From positions 1-46,587 of the forward strand of contig DATASA010000009.1 of assembly GCA_036269435.1 (NCBI GenBank): a DNA stretch of 46,587 nucleotides, written 5' to 3'. Below the pieces are notes generated by a model that did no database searches, was not told the origin of the DNA, and saw nothing but the letters and a program-made list of their open reading frames with translations. Both the position numbers and the translations under genes were made by a program. Each line of letters begins with the position of its first letter. The first letter of the stretch is position 1. Below, in pieces: positions 1-8,172 of the stretch. Source of the stretch: CADCTB01 sp036269435 (GTDB lineage Bacteria > Actinomycetota > Acidimicrobiia > Acidimicrobiales > AC-14).

Positions 1-55
1 TGTCAACGGCGGCGGAATATTGACCCCCTTGCGGCAGATGAAAACTGACCCCCCT
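1..55. repeat. IS21 left end with two internal repeats
   Basis: The outer tip TGTCAACGGC is followed by two copies of an A/T-rich step plus TGACCCCC (near 17-30 and 41-55). The second copy, AAAACTGACCCCCC, is the reverse complement of the copies at the right end. These are the likely transposase binding sites. Confidence 0.8.
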
Positions 56-69
56 GCCCGGGACCACGG

Positions 70-843
70 TCACGCTCCGTCGTCAGTAGGCACCCTCCCG
101 AGATCGCGGTCCTTGAGCCGGTAGCTGTCGCCTTTGAGGCTGACCACCTCGGCGTGGTGGACCAGGCGGTCGATCATGGCCGCGGCCACCACGGCGTCGC
201 CGAAGACCTCTCCCCAGCGCCCGAAGGGCTTGTTGGAGGTGACGATCACGCTGGCCCGCTCGTAGCGGGAGGCGACCAGCTGAAAGAACAGGTTGGCCGC
301 CTCGGCCTCGAAGGGGATGTAGCCGACCTCGTCGATGACCAGCAGCGGATAGCGCCCGAGGCGGGTGAGCTCGGCGTGGAGCCGCCCGCCGCCGTGGGCC
401 TCGGCCAGGCGGTCCACCCACTGGGCCGCGGTGGCGAAGGCCACCCGGTGGCCGGCCTGGCAGGCCCGGACGGACAGCCCGACGGCCAGATGGGTCTTGC
501 CCGTCCCGGGCGGCCCCAGGAACACCACGTTCTCCCGGGCTTCGACGAAGTCCAGGGCGCCGAGATGGGCGATGACCTCGCGCTTGAGCGAGCGCTGGTG
601 GTCGAAGTCGAACTCCTCCAGGGTCTTGCGGGCCGGGAAGCGGGCGGCGCGGATGCGGATCTCCCCGCCATTGGACTGCCGAGCCGCCACCTCGCGCTCC
701 AGGCAGGCGGCCAGGAACTCCTCGTGGCTCCAGCCGTCGGCCCGGGCCCGCTCACCCAGGCGCTCGACGGAGCGGGCCAGCGTCGGCGCCTTGAGGGCCC
801 GGCACAGATAGGCCAGGTCGGCCGCCTTCGTGGTGGCGGCCAT
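70..843 (-). CDS. istB: IS21 helper ATPase IstB
   Basis: IstB is an AAA+ ATPase that assembles with the transposase and target DNA during IS21 transposition. The 257-residue protein has a Walker A motif (GPPGTGKTH, middle of the protein), a Walker B motif (LLVIDEVGY) and a sensor-like VIVTSNK segment, in the family order. The start is chosen because its ATG shares bases with the istA stop (TGATG at 841-845), the coupling usual for istA-istB pairs. A longer open frame runs upstream, but only as a shadow inside istA. Length is normal for the family and no frameshift is seen. Confidence 0.93.
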   Translation of the reverse strand: MAATTKAADLAYLCRALKAPTLARSVERLGERARADGWSHEEFLAACLEREVAARQSNGGEIRIRAARFPARKTLEEFDFDHQRSLKREVIAHLGALDFVEARENVVFLGPPGTGKTHLAVGLSVRACQAGHRVAFATAAQWVDRLAEAHGGGRLHAELTRLGRYPLLVIDEVGYIPFEAEAANLFFQLVASRYERASVIVTSNKPFGRWGEVFGDAVVAAAMIDRLVHHAEVVSLKGDSYRLKDRDLGRVPTDDGA

Positions 844-2051
844 CACGCCACCTCGGTGATGCGGTCGTAGTCGGAGAGATCCCGCTCCTCGACATCGTCG
901 TTCCCGGCCTCGGCCAGGGCCTGCTCGGCCCGCATGGTCCGCAGGATGCGGGCGTGGTCGGGGGCGAGGATGCTCTGGTGGCGGGCCAGGCAGCGGGCGT
1001 GGCGGGCCACCTCGGTGCCTTCGCAGGTCACGACCACGGTGTCGAGGTCGACCCGCACCGACACCCGGCGCCCCACGAAGCGGGGATTGACCGAGTAGTC
1101 GTTGGCGTCGACGCGCACGTAGTGGTCCCGGGGCAGACGGATCGAAAAGCGCAGCGTGGTGTCGGGCAGCACCGCCGGGAAGGCCAGCATGGCCCCCCGG
1201 TCCTCGGCCATGGCCTCGCGGGGCCGGACCTTGGTGGTGGCGTGGATGCGGTGGTTGGCCTTGAGGAGCCATCCGCTGAGCTGGCGGTTGAAGTCGGCGG
1301 TGTCCTCGAAGCTACGTCCGGGAAGGAAGCTGGTCTCGAGATAGCCGTTGGCCCGCTCGACGAGTCCCTTGGCCTCCGGGTCGGCGCGCTGGCACAGCAG
1401 GGCGCCGACGCCCAGGGTGCCCCGGAAGGCCTGGAACTCGGCGGTGAAGGCCATGTCCCGGCCCCGCCACCGTCCGATGGCCGACTCCTGATCCCAGACC
1501 ACCAAGCGGGGCAGGGCCCCGAACTGGTGCAGCACCCGCAGATGGCCACCGAGCACGTCGTGGGTCTGGCGGGAGGGGATCATCCAGGCGCCGATGAAGC
1601 GGCTGAACCCGCTCACCCCGACCAGCACCCAGCCCTTCTCGGCCTGGCCGTGGCCGAGGGGGATTTCGACGTCGGGCTGCCACAGGTCGAACTGGCCCAG
1701 CTCGCCCGGCCGATAGGACGTGCGCTGGCAGGGGTCGGGGGCCACGAACAACGGCCGGAGCTCGCTGACCCGTTCCCGCAGGACGCGGATGGAGTGCTCC
1801 CAGCCGATGCGCTCGGCGATCACCGTCGCCGCCATGTCGGGCCAGTCCCGCAGCAGCTCCAGGATCGCCGGCTCGACCCCGTCGACGATCGAGCCCTTCC
1901 TCGCCCGTTCGTAGCTCGGCGGCCCCACCGAGCGCAGCGCGGCCCGCACGGTGTTGCGGGCCAACCCGAGCCGGCGGGCGATGGTCTTCACCCCCATGCC
2001 CTCGGCCCGATGTAGACGGCGGATCTCCGCCCAGTCCTCCACGTTGATCAC
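843..2051 (-). CDS. istA: IS21 transposase IstA
   Basis: This is the DDE transposase that cuts and joins the element ends. The protein begins with a helix-turn-helix (RRLGLARNTVRAAL) and continues into an RNase H-like integrase core. The region around FDLWQPDV holds the first acidic residue, VVWDQESA the second, and a glutamate in the KGLVERANGYLE segment the third. The C-terminal part (NDYSVNPRFVGRRVSVRVDL) is typical of IstA. I prefer the GTG at 2051, preceded by a GGGAGAAGGAAGG stretch; an in-frame ATG at 2102 would add 17 residues that look unlike the family. The gene overlaps istB by one base. Confidence 0.92.
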   Translation of the reverse strand: MINVEDWAEIRRLHRAEGMGVKTIARRLGLARNTVRAALRSVGPPSYERARKGSIVDGVEPAILELLRDWPDMAATVIAERIGWEHSIRVLRERVSELRPLFVAPDPCQRTSYRPGELGQFDLWQPDVEIPLGHGQAEKGWVLVGVSGFSRFIGAWMIPSRQTHDVLGGHLRVLHQFGALPRLVVWDQESAIGRWRGRDMAFTAEFQAFRGTLGVGALLCQRADPEAKGLVERANGYLETSFLPGRSFEDTADFNRQLSGWLLKANHRIHATTKVRPREAMAEDRGAMLAFPAVLPDTTLRFSIRLPRDHYVRVDANDYSVNPRFVGRRVSVRVDLDTVVVTCEGTEVARHARCLARHQSILAPDHARILRTMRAEQALAEAGNDDVEERDLSDYDRITEVA

Positions 2052-2121
2052 CCTTCCTTCTCCCTGGCTCGCATGCGGCCAGAGTCGGAGTTCCATCACC
2101 ATCAGTGGTGGACCCGAGTGG

Positions 2122-2176
2122 AGGGGGGTCAGTTTTCGGGTGCCGATAGGGGGTCAGTTTTCACGTGCCGCTGACA
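2122..2176. repeat. IS21 right end with two internal repeats
   Basis: Two copies of GGGGGTCAGTTTT (2122-2136 and 2148-2161) precede the outer tip CCGCTGACA, which ends at 2176. They mirror the left-end repeats in inverted orientation. Confidence 0.8.
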
Positions 2177-2401
2177 GTTGGAGGGGCCGCGGTTGTCGGA
2201 CTCGCGACCCCAGCATTCGCGAACCCCACGACGACGCCGACCATCACGGACTGCCAGAGGGCGTTCGCTGCGACCGGCCTTCTCGCGATCACCAATTTTC
2301 GCGATTCGAACTTCAGTCCCGAGGCCAACGCGTCCTTGCGACACCGGCTGATCCTCGCTGAGGCCGGTTTCCAGGTCTGCTTGGCGGAGGCACTGGGCTA
2401 G
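2177..2401 (+). pseudogene. 3' part of a small secreted protein gene cut by the IS element
   Basis: Immediately after the IS right end, an open frame continues to a stop at 2401. Its first residues look like the end of a signal peptide: a hydrophobic stretch closing in the signal-peptidase-like motif ATPAFA, followed by NPTTTPTITDCQ. The remaining mature part is about 60 residues with two cysteines. The start codon and the charged N-terminus would lie left of the IS, outside the window. I do not recognise the mature domain. The reading is inferred from the frame and the cleavage-site motif only; no ribosome site supports an independent start here. Confidence 0.5.
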
Positions 2402-2450
2402 CTGTCTTTCTCCTGAACTCTCGGCGGATCCGCTGACGATTCGCCGACGA

Positions 2451-2860
2451 GGGTATGGCGGTGTCTCGACCGACGGACAGGACCTCACTGGCAACGGGCC
2501 GCCCTCGGTGTCAGCGCCGAACGCATCGACGTCGACCAGATTTGACCGCAACGAGCCGGGAACGGCCAAGTCTCAGAGAAGCGATGGCCGCCTGCCGGCT
2601 GACGACACCCAGGTTGTCACCAAGCTCGACCGCCTCGTCCGATCTTTGCCGGACCGGCGCGCCATCGTCGAGGATCTCGCCGGCCGCCAAGTCAAGCTGA
2701 GTTTGGGCAGGTCGGTCCGCGATCCGACCGACCCCGTGGGGCGGCTGTTGTTCAACTGTGGGCATGGTCGCCGAGTTCGAGGGGGGACCTGACCGCACGG
2801 GCACCGCGGGAGGGGATGCCGGTGGCGAAGCCAGGGACGGCTACGCGGCACGCACCCGCC
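2451..2860 (+). pseudogene. Decayed serine recombinase (resolvase/invertase family)
   Basis: Pieces of one serine recombinase can be followed through several frames. They are GYGGVSTDGQDL from 2451 (family GYARVST), LTATSRERPSLREAMAACR, then VVTKLDRLVRSLPDRRAIVEDLA, VKLSLGRSVRDPTDPVGRLLFN, MVAEFE, and finally REGMPVAK. The order and spacing match the catalytic domain and the start of the long E helix. At least three frame changes are needed, and no DNA-binding domain is recognisable afterwards. It is clearly non-functional. A second broken recombinase of the same family lies at 6840-7073 in the opposite orientation, so the transporter between them may once have been mobile. Confidence 0.75.
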
Positions 2861-3069
2861 TCGTTCAGGTTGTCCGACCGATCCACGAACTCGCCGGCCT
2901 GATGCCGCAGGGCTGCGCGGCATGCGATCAAGGTGTCGTTCGTCTGGATGACGTCAAGGTCGCGGAGCGTTCCAGCTGACGCAAGGCGACGTTCGCCCCA
3001 TCGCGCACACAGGCGCCCCGAATCGCAGCTCGGTCACCGTCACGAACGACGAGACGTTGCCGCGCTTGA

Positions 3070-3090
3070 TAATGGGAACAATTCCTATTA
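3070..3090. promoter_or_regulatory. Fur/Zur-type palindromic operator upstream of the metal importer
   Basis: The 21-base site TAATGGGAACAATTCCTATTA agrees with its own reverse complement at 16 of 21 positions. It has the A/T-rich arms and GGAA/TTCC core of Fur-family (Fur, Zur, Mur) boxes. It stands out from its GC-rich surroundings and lies 50 bases before the first gene of a zinc/manganese-type ABC importer, the expected place for metal-dependent repression. The exact family member cannot be told from sequence. Confidence 0.7.
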
Positions 3091-3139
3091 CCATCGCTCG
3101 AGCCGGGCCTCATCGATCAACCACCGGGAGACGAACCCA

Positions 3140-4081
3140 TTGATCCGATCGCCAACAGGCCGACACCTTGGGCCGCGGCTCGTGCGACACGTTGCAGCCG
3201 CTCTCGCGATAGCCGGCGCGGTCGGGGCATGCAGCTCGAGTTCGAGCGGCGGCGGATCGAGCACGGCGGCCGTCAAGGTCGTGGCCGCGGAGAGCTTCTG
3301 GGGAAGCATCGCGTCGCAGCTCGGCGGCGACAAAGTGTCCGTCACGAGCCTCATTACCAGGCCGGACACCGATCCACACGCCTACGAGCCCCGAGCGCAG
3401 GACGGCCGGGCGGTGGCGTCGGCGAGCTACGTCATCTTCAACGGCGTGGGGTATGACCCGTGGGCGCCCAAGCTGGTCGCGGCCAGCGGGCGCAGTGACC
3501 AAACCGTCCTCGAGGTCTGGAAGCTGGTCGGCGTGCCCGAGGGGGGCAATCCCCACCGCTGGTACTCGCCGCCCGACGTGCAGAAGGTCATCGACCAGAT
3601 CTCCGCCGACTTCACGCGGCTCGATCCGGCCGACGCCGCCTACTTCGACCAGCAGAGGATGGCGTTCCAGTCGACGGGGCTGAAGCGTTACGACGACCTC
3701 ATCGCCGAGATCCGCCAGAAGTACTCGGGGACCCCGGTGGGCGCGTCGGAGAGCATTTTCGCCCCCCTCGCCGATGCCCTCGGGCTGAGGTTGCTGACGC
3801 CCGACGCCTTTCTCAACGCCATCAGCGAGGGCGCGGAGCCGACGGCCCAGGACAAGGCGACGGTCGACGCCCAGCTCAGGTCGCACGCGATCAAGATCTA
3901 CGTCTACAACAGCCAGAACTCGACGCCGGACGTGAAGGCGCAGGTCGACCTGGCCAACAAGCAGGGGATCCCGGTGACGTCGGTCACCGAGACGCCTCCG
4001 GCCAAGACGTCCTTCCAGGACTGGCAGGCGGCCCAGCTCGCCAACCTTCTCGACACGCTCGGGAAGATCAGGGCGGCCTGA
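3140..4081 (+). CDS. Metal ABC transporter substrate-binding lipoprotein (ZnuA/TroA family)
   Basis: This protein captures Zn2+ or Mn2+ outside the membrane and delivers it to the permease. The TTG at 3140 is chosen because GGGAG lies nine bases before it and it gives a proper lipoprotein signal ending in VGAC (Cys31 lipidated). A Ser/Gly-rich linker follows. Likely metal ligands are His80 (DPHAYEP), His139 (NPHRWY), Glu204 (ASESIF) and an acidic residue in the TETPP segment near 284. This spacing matches cluster A-I binding proteins. Glu instead of a third His is more common in Mn/Fe binders, while many actinobacterial zinc proteins also look like this, so the metal is uncertain. It is first in a four-gene operon behind the 3070-3090 box. 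Confidence 0.85.
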   Translation: MIRSPTGRHLGPRLVRHVAAALAIAGAVGACSSSSSGGGSSTAAVKVVAAESFWGSIASQLGGDKVSVTSLITRPDTDPHAYEPRAQDGRAVASASYVIFNGVGYDPWAPKLVAASGRSDQTVLEVWKLVGVPEGGNPHRWYSPPDVQKVIDQISADFTRLDPADAAYFDQQRMAFQSTGLKRYDDLIAEIRQKYSGTPVGASESIFAPLADALGLRLLTPDAFLNAISEGAEPTAQDKATVDAQLRSHAIKIYVYNSQNSTPDVKAQVDLANKQGIPVTSVTETPPAKTSFQDWQAAQLANLLDTLGKIRAA

Positions 4082-4083
4082 CC

Positions 4084-4938
4084 GTGAGCTCGGCTCGCAC
4101 GGACGAGGGAGCTTGCGACCCGCCGGCGCCGGAAAGCAGCGCCATCGCGCTGCGGAACGCATCGGCATGTCTGAACCGGTCCACCGTCTGGAGCGGCGTC
4201 GACTTGACCATCGCCCGGGGGGAGTTCGCCGCCGTCCTCGGGCCCAACGGGGTCGGCAAGTCGACGCTGCTCAAGGTCGTGCTCGGGCTGCTGCCCGTGT
4301 CCCGCGGTCAGGTCGAGGTCCTCGGCCGGCCGCCGGGCGAGCCGAACCACCGCATCGGCTACCTGCCTCAGCGCCGGAGCTTCGATTCCGGGCTCCGGGT
4401 GCGCGGCCTCGACATTGTCCGTATGGGCCTCGACGGCCACCGTTGGGGCTTGCCCTCGATGAGGCGGAACCGGCGGGTCGACGAGCGGGTGGCCGAGGTC
4501 GTGGAGCTGGTCGGAGCGTCGGCGTACGCCCACCGTCCCATCGGCGAGCTGTCGGGGGGCGAGCAGCAGCGCCTCCTCGTCGCTCAGGCGCTGGCTCCCG
4601 ACCCCGAGCTGCTCCTGCTCGACGAGCCCCTCGACAGCCTCGACATGTCCAACCAGCAGGCGGTGGCTGCGCTGGTCGACAAGATCTGTCGCGACCGCGG
4701 CGTGACCGTGGTGATGGTCGCTCACGACGCGAATCCGATCCTCGCGTACCTGGACCAGGTGGTCTACCTGGCCAAGGCGGGTACGGCGGTCGGGCGCCCG
4801 GACGAGGTCATCACCTCGCCCCGGCTTTCGGCGCTCTACGACGCCCCGATCGAGGTCCTCCGCACCGCTGACGGGCGGCTGGTCGTCGTCGGCCAGCCCG
4901 AGGCGCCCGCCTATCGCAGCGACCGCCACGCCCACTAG
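4084..4938 (+). CDS. Metal ABC transporter ATP-binding protein (ZnuC-like)
   Basis: This cytoplasmic ATPase powers metal import. In the 284-residue protein, Walker A is GPNGVGKST (53-61), the Q-loop follows at YLPQRR (about 93-98), the signature is LSGGEQQR (156-163), Walker B is LLLLDEP (176-182) and the switch histidine is in VAHD (about 214). All catalytic elements are intact. The GTG start lies two bases after the binding-protein stop. The N-terminal 20 residues are a loose extension with no recognised role. It is followed by two permease genes, which together with the binding protein make a complete importer. Confidence 0.9.
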   Translation: MSSARTDEGACDPPAPESSAIALRNASACLNRSTVWSGVDLTIARGEFAAVLGPNGVGKSTLLKVVLGLLPVSRGQVEVLGRPPGEPNHRIGYLPQRRSFDSGLRVRGLDIVRMGLDGHRWGLPSMRRNRRVDERVAEVVELVGASAYAHRPIGELSGGEQQRLLVAQALAPDPELLLLDEPLDSLDMSNQQAVAALVDKICRDRGVTVVMVAHDANPILAYLDQVVYLAKAGTAVGRPDEVITSPRLSALYDAPIEVLRTADGRLVVVGQPEAPAYRSDRHAH

Positions 4939-4943
4939 CTGCG

Positions 4944-5837
4944 GTGGGGGGCGGCGTGATCGCCGACGTCGGCGCGCCCTTGTCGTGGAACCCGCTCGAC
5001 GACGTGCGGCAGCTCTTCGCGTTCCACTTCATGGTCAACGCGTTCCGGGCGGGGACGCTCGTCGCGGTGGCGGCGGCGTTGATCGGTTGGTTCATGGTGT
5101 TGCGACGCCAGAGCTTCGCCGGGCACACACTGGCGCTCGTGGGCTTTCCGGGCGCGGCCGGGGCGACACTGCTGGGCGTGGCGGCCGCTTGGGGGTTCTT
5201 CGGGTTCTGCACCGTCGCGGCGCTGGTGATCGCCGGCCTTCCCCGGGCGGGCGGGCGCGGATACGGCGAGGAGTCCGCCGTAATCGGGACGGTCCAGGCC
5301 TTCGCCCTCGGCTGCGGCTTCCTGTTCGTCACGCTCTATGCCGGCGCCCTGAACGGTGTGAACGCCCTGCTGTTCGGCAGCTTCCTCGGCATCGCGGACG
5401 GCCAGGTGGCGGCGCTGGCGGGTGAGACGGTGGCGGCCTGGGCCGTGCTCGTGCTCATCGCCCGCCCCTTGCTGTTCGCCTCGGTTGAGCCCGACGTGGC
5501 AGCGGCGCGCCGGGTCCCGGTGCGGGCATTGTCGGTCGGGTTCCTCGTCTTGCTCGGGCTCACCGTCGCCGCCGTCAGCCAGATCACGGGCACGCTGCTC
5601 GTGTTCGCCCTCCTGGTGATGCCGGCCGCCACGGCCCAGGTGCTGACCGCCCGACCCGCGCCGTCCGCCGCAATCGCCGTCGTCATCGCCCTGCTCGTCA
5701 CTTGGGCGGGCCTGACCTTCGCCTACTACTCGCCCTACCCGATCGGGTTCTACGTCACCACGTTCGCCTTCGCCGGGTACGTCGCCGCGCAGGCGTTGCG
5801 TCGGGGCCGCGCCCGGCGGCGGCCGGCTGACCGATGA
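4944..5837 (+). CDS. Metal ABC transporter permease 1 (ABC-3/ZnuB family)
   Basis: This integral membrane protein of 297 residues has about eight hydrophobic helices. It belongs to the ABC-3 family that carries Zn, Mn or Fe. Family landmarks are the early MVLRRQSFAGHTLALVGFPG segment, the central LLFGSFLGI, and TGTLLVFALLVMPAATAQ near residues 212-230. A GTG start at 4944 lies five bases after the ATPase stop. Its stop shares ATGA with the next permease, so the two are translated together and probably form a heterodimeric channel rather than the homodimer of E. coli ZnuB. Confidence 0.85.
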   Translation: MGGGVIADVGAPLSWNPLDDVRQLFAFHFMVNAFRAGTLVAVAAALIGWFMVLRRQSFAGHTLALVGFPGAAGATLLGVAAAWGFFGFCTVAALVIAGLPRAGGRGYGEESAVIGTVQAFALGCGFLFVTLYAGALNGVNALLFGSFLGIADGQVAALAGETVAAWAVLVLIARPLLFASVEPDVAAARRVPVRALSVGFLVLLGLTVAAVSQITGTLLVFALLVMPAATAQVLTARPAPSAAIAVVIALLVTWAGLTFAYYSPYPIGFYVTTFAFAGYVAAQALRRGRARRRPADR

Positions 5838-6709
5838 GCGCGATGGCTGCGATCGGGCCCGGCCTCGGCGACATGCTGTCCCAGCCCTTCATGCGCCATG
5901 CCTTCGTCGCGGGGACCGCGGTCGCGCTCGCCGCCGGCCTCGTCGGCTACTTCCTGGTGCTGCGGGGCCAGGTCTTCACCGGGGACGCCCTCAGCCACGT
6001 GGCGTTCGCCGGCGCCCTCGGCGCGCTGGCGCTCGGCGTCGACGCTCGTGTCGGGCTCTTCGCGGCGACGATCGTCGGCGCCGTCGCCATGGGCCTGTTG
6101 GGTCCCCGAGGCCGGCCCGACGATGTCGTCATCGGCAACGTGTTCGCCTGGGTGCTCGGACTCGGGGTGTTCTTCCTGAGCCTCTACACGACGTCGCGCA
6201 GTGCGGCGGACGGCCGGGCCGCCGTCAATGTGCTCTTCGGATCGATCCTCGGGCTCAGCGCGTCGCAGGCGGCCTGGATCGGCGCGGTCGGCGTGGTGGC
6301 GTGCCTGGCGCTGGTGGCCATGGCGAGGCCGTTGCTCTTCGCGAGCGTGGACGAGGCGGTGGCGGCCGCTCGCGGCGTTCCCGTTCGCTCGCTGGGGCTC
6401 GCCTTCCTCGCCGCGGTGGGTGCCTGCTCGGCGGAGGCGACCCAGGCGGTCGGTGCCCTGCTGCTCCTCGGGCTCCTGGCCGCGCCGGCCGGCGCGGCCC
6501 GGCGCATGACGACGCGGCCGTTCCGGGCCCTCTGGCTCTCGGGCGCATTCGCCGTCGTCTCCGTGTGGACGGGCCTGACCGCCAGCTATCTTGCGCCGAA
6601 GGTTCCGCCCAGCTTCGCCATCATCGCGGTGGCCGCCGGCCTCTACCTCGGCGCGTTCACCCTCACGCGCCGCGGGGCGCGCGGACGGCTGGCGACAGGC
6701 CCGGGCTGA
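5834..6709 (+). CDS. Metal ABC transporter permease 2 (ABC-3/ZnuB family)
   Basis: This second ABC-3 membrane subunit, 291 residues, is related to its neighbour but clearly diverged. Conserved points are FLVLRGQVFTGDALSHVAFAGALGA (early), VNVLFGSILGLS (middle) and a late helix VGALLLLGLLAAPAGAAR. The SHVAF segment is the classical family match and is better conserved here than in permease 1. It overlaps permease 1 by ATGA. No further gene of the operon follows: about 130 bases of non-coding sequence lead into a broken recombinase on the other strand. Confidence 0.85.
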   Translation: MSAMAAIGPGLGDMLSQPFMRHAFVAGTAVALAAGLVGYFLVLRGQVFTGDALSHVAFAGALGALALGVDARVGLFAATIVGAVAMGLLGPRGRPDDVVIGNVFAWVLGLGVFFLSLYTTSRSAADGRAAVNVLFGSILGLSASQAAWIGAVGVVACLALVAMARPLLFASVDEAVAAARGVPVRSLGLAFLAAVGACSAEATQAVGALLLLGLLAAPAGAARRMTTRPFRALWLSGAFAVVSVWTGLTASYLAPKVPPSFAIIAVAAGLYLGAFTLTRRGARGRLATGPG

Positions 6710-6839
6710 TCCGTCCGCCAGGCCACTCAGAGCAGCGGCCGCGACGTCGCTCCGGTGATCGTCGACCCCGTAGCCCGTCCCTGACGGAGACGATCGTTCC
6801 GAAGGTCGCCGGAGGGCGGGACGCGCGCCGAGATGCGAG

Positions 6840-7073
6840 TCATGCGACCAAATGAGCACCTTGCACGTCGATCTCACCTGGCCGCCACTGACGACAATCT
6901 CCGCACGGCGAATGGCCGGGCTTGCCGCGGGCCGGGGCGCTCCGGTCGGTGTCGGTCAGCCGCCTGGTCCACGTAGGTGCGCCGACGCCGAAGGCGGCCA
7001 GCGCATCTCGTTGGGCGGTGAGGTCCTCTTCTCCGGTCGATACACGGGCATAGCCGACGAGCAGCGTCTCCAT
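6840..7073 (-). pseudogene. Serine recombinase N-terminal fragment
   Basis: Reading leftwards from an ATG at 7073, with an excellent AGGAGG six bases before it, the protein begins with the serine-recombinase catalytic motif VGYARVSTGEEDLTAQRDAL. It then loses frame near YVDQ, recovers with LTDTDRSAP, and degenerates after about residue 55. The catalytic serine (in RVST) is present, but the rest of the catalytic domain and the DNA-binding domain are missing. It mirrors the other dead recombinase at 2451-2860 on the opposite side of the metal importer. It may still be expressed as a short peptide, but a recombinase function is excluded. Confidence 0.7.
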
Positions 7074-7160
7074 GACGTCCCTCCTGATGACGGTGCGTAG
7101 GTGAGAGTCCGTTCGCTCCTACGATCCGGAGGCGCAGGAGGTTGAGGCGGTGCGGACGGA

Positions 7161-8027
7161 TTGACAGGCGAGGTCGAAATCGACGAAGCCCTCGTGCAGG
7201 CGTTGCTCCACGAGCAGCACCCCGACCTGTCCGGTCTCGCCCTGGCCCGGCAGGCCGACGGATGGGACAACGTCCTGTGGCGGCTGGGCGACGACCTGCT
7301 GGTGCGCCTCCCGCGTCGGCCACCGGCGGCGACGCTCGTGGCCCACGAGCAACGGTGGCTGCCCGAGCTGGCGCCCCGGCTGCCGCTGGCGGTGCCGCTG
7401 CCGGTGCGTACGGGGCTGCCCGGGTGCGGCTTCCCCTGGCCGTGGTCGGTCGTGCCCTGGTTGGCGGGCGAGCCGGCCACGCTGGCGCCGATGAACGCGC
7501 CCCTGATCGCGCGGCAGTTGGGCGGGTTCCTGCGCGCCCTGCACGTCGAGGCGCCGGCCGGCGCCCCGTACAACACCTACCGGAGCGTGCCACTGGCCGC
7601 CCGGGCGCCCGATCTGGAGGCCCGGCTCACCCGCATCGGCCTACGCCCGGTGTGGGAGGACGCGCTGGCCGCGGATCCTCATGGTGGCCCGCCGCTGTGG
7701 GTCCACGGCGACTTGCATCCCGCCAACGTGCTCGTGGCCGGTCGTGCCCTGGCCGGCGTCATCGACTTCGGGGACATGTGCGCCGGCGACCCCGCCGTCG
7801 ACCTGGCGGCGATGTGGATGTTGCTGCCCCCGTCGGCCCACGATCGCTTCGCCGCCGCCTACGGGCCGATCGACGACCACCTTCGCCGCCGGGCCCGAGG
7901 TTGGGCGGTCGTGTTCGGAACGTTGCTCGTGGCCATCGGGTCGGACCCACGGCCGGCAAGCGGCCGGCCCCTCTACCTGGCAGCCGGGCGCCGGACGCTC
8001 GCCCGCCTGACCCGCCCATCCCGCTGA
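7161..8027 (+). CDS. Aminoglycoside phosphotransferase (APH) family kinase
   Basis: This belongs to the protein-kinase-like APH superfamily, whose members phosphorylate antibiotics or small metabolites with ATP. In the 288-residue protein, the catalytic loop is HGDLHPAN (182-189) with the base aspartate, and the metal-binding segment is IDFGD (201-205). Both are intact. An N-terminal glycine-poor nucleotide lobe (WDNVLWRLGDDLLVRLPR) precedes. The TTG at 7161 is the only suitable start in frame; a GGCGG ten bases upstream is a modest ribosome site. Substrate cannot be predicted, and most genomic APH proteins like this are not proven resistance enzymes. It stands alone, flanked by degraded genes. 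Confidence 0.8.
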   Translation: MTGEVEIDEALVQALLHEQHPDLSGLALARQADGWDNVLWRLGDDLLVRLPRRPPAATLVAHEQRWLPELAPRLPLAVPLPVRTGLPGCGFPWPWSVVPWLAGEPATLAPMNAPLIARQLGGFLRALHVEAPAGAPYNTYRSVPLAARAPDLEARLTRIGLRPVWEDALAADPHGGPPLWVHGDLHPANVLVAGRALAGVIDFGDMCAGDPAVDLAAMWMLLPPSAHDRFAAAYGPIDDHLRRRARGWAVVFGTLLVAIGSDPRPASGRPLYLAAGRRTLARLTRPSR

Positions 8028-8172
8028 GCAACTCGTGCCAGGCGAGGTCGAACCGGCGAAGCCGCCACGCGATGTCGTAGGCCAGGCTCGTGAACGCCGC
8101 TCGATCGGTGACGCTCGATTCGACTGGAGGTGCCCGCCACGCGCCAACGGCGATCGAGGCCGAGCCCTCGGT

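Larger units (their letters stand above)
1..2176 (-). mobile_element. IS21-family insertion sequence, apparently complete
   Basis: The element carries an istA-istB pair read leftwards between inverted ends. The left end begins TGTCAACGGC and the right end closes GCCGCTGACA, so both outer tips are TGTCA when read inwards. Each end holds two copies of a TGACCCCC-type sub-repeat (about 17-30 and 41-55 on the left; 2122-2136 and 2148-2161 on the right), the multiple terminal repeats usual for IS21. Both genes have intact reading frames, so it may be active. The window starts exactly at the left tip, so a target duplication cannot be checked. Confidence 0.9.

Noticed and set aside
2850..2965. Leftward frame with a protein-like stretch (QTNDTLIACRAALRHQAGEFVDR)
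   Set aside because: Short, without start or ribosome site, and lying over the decayed end of the recombinase remnant; could be a fragment but no family is recognisable.
8036..8115. Leftward stretch TSLAYDIAWRLRRFDLAWHELL after the SCO6745 pseudogene
   Set aside because: About 30 protein-like residues in a frame without a start; too short to assign to a gene.
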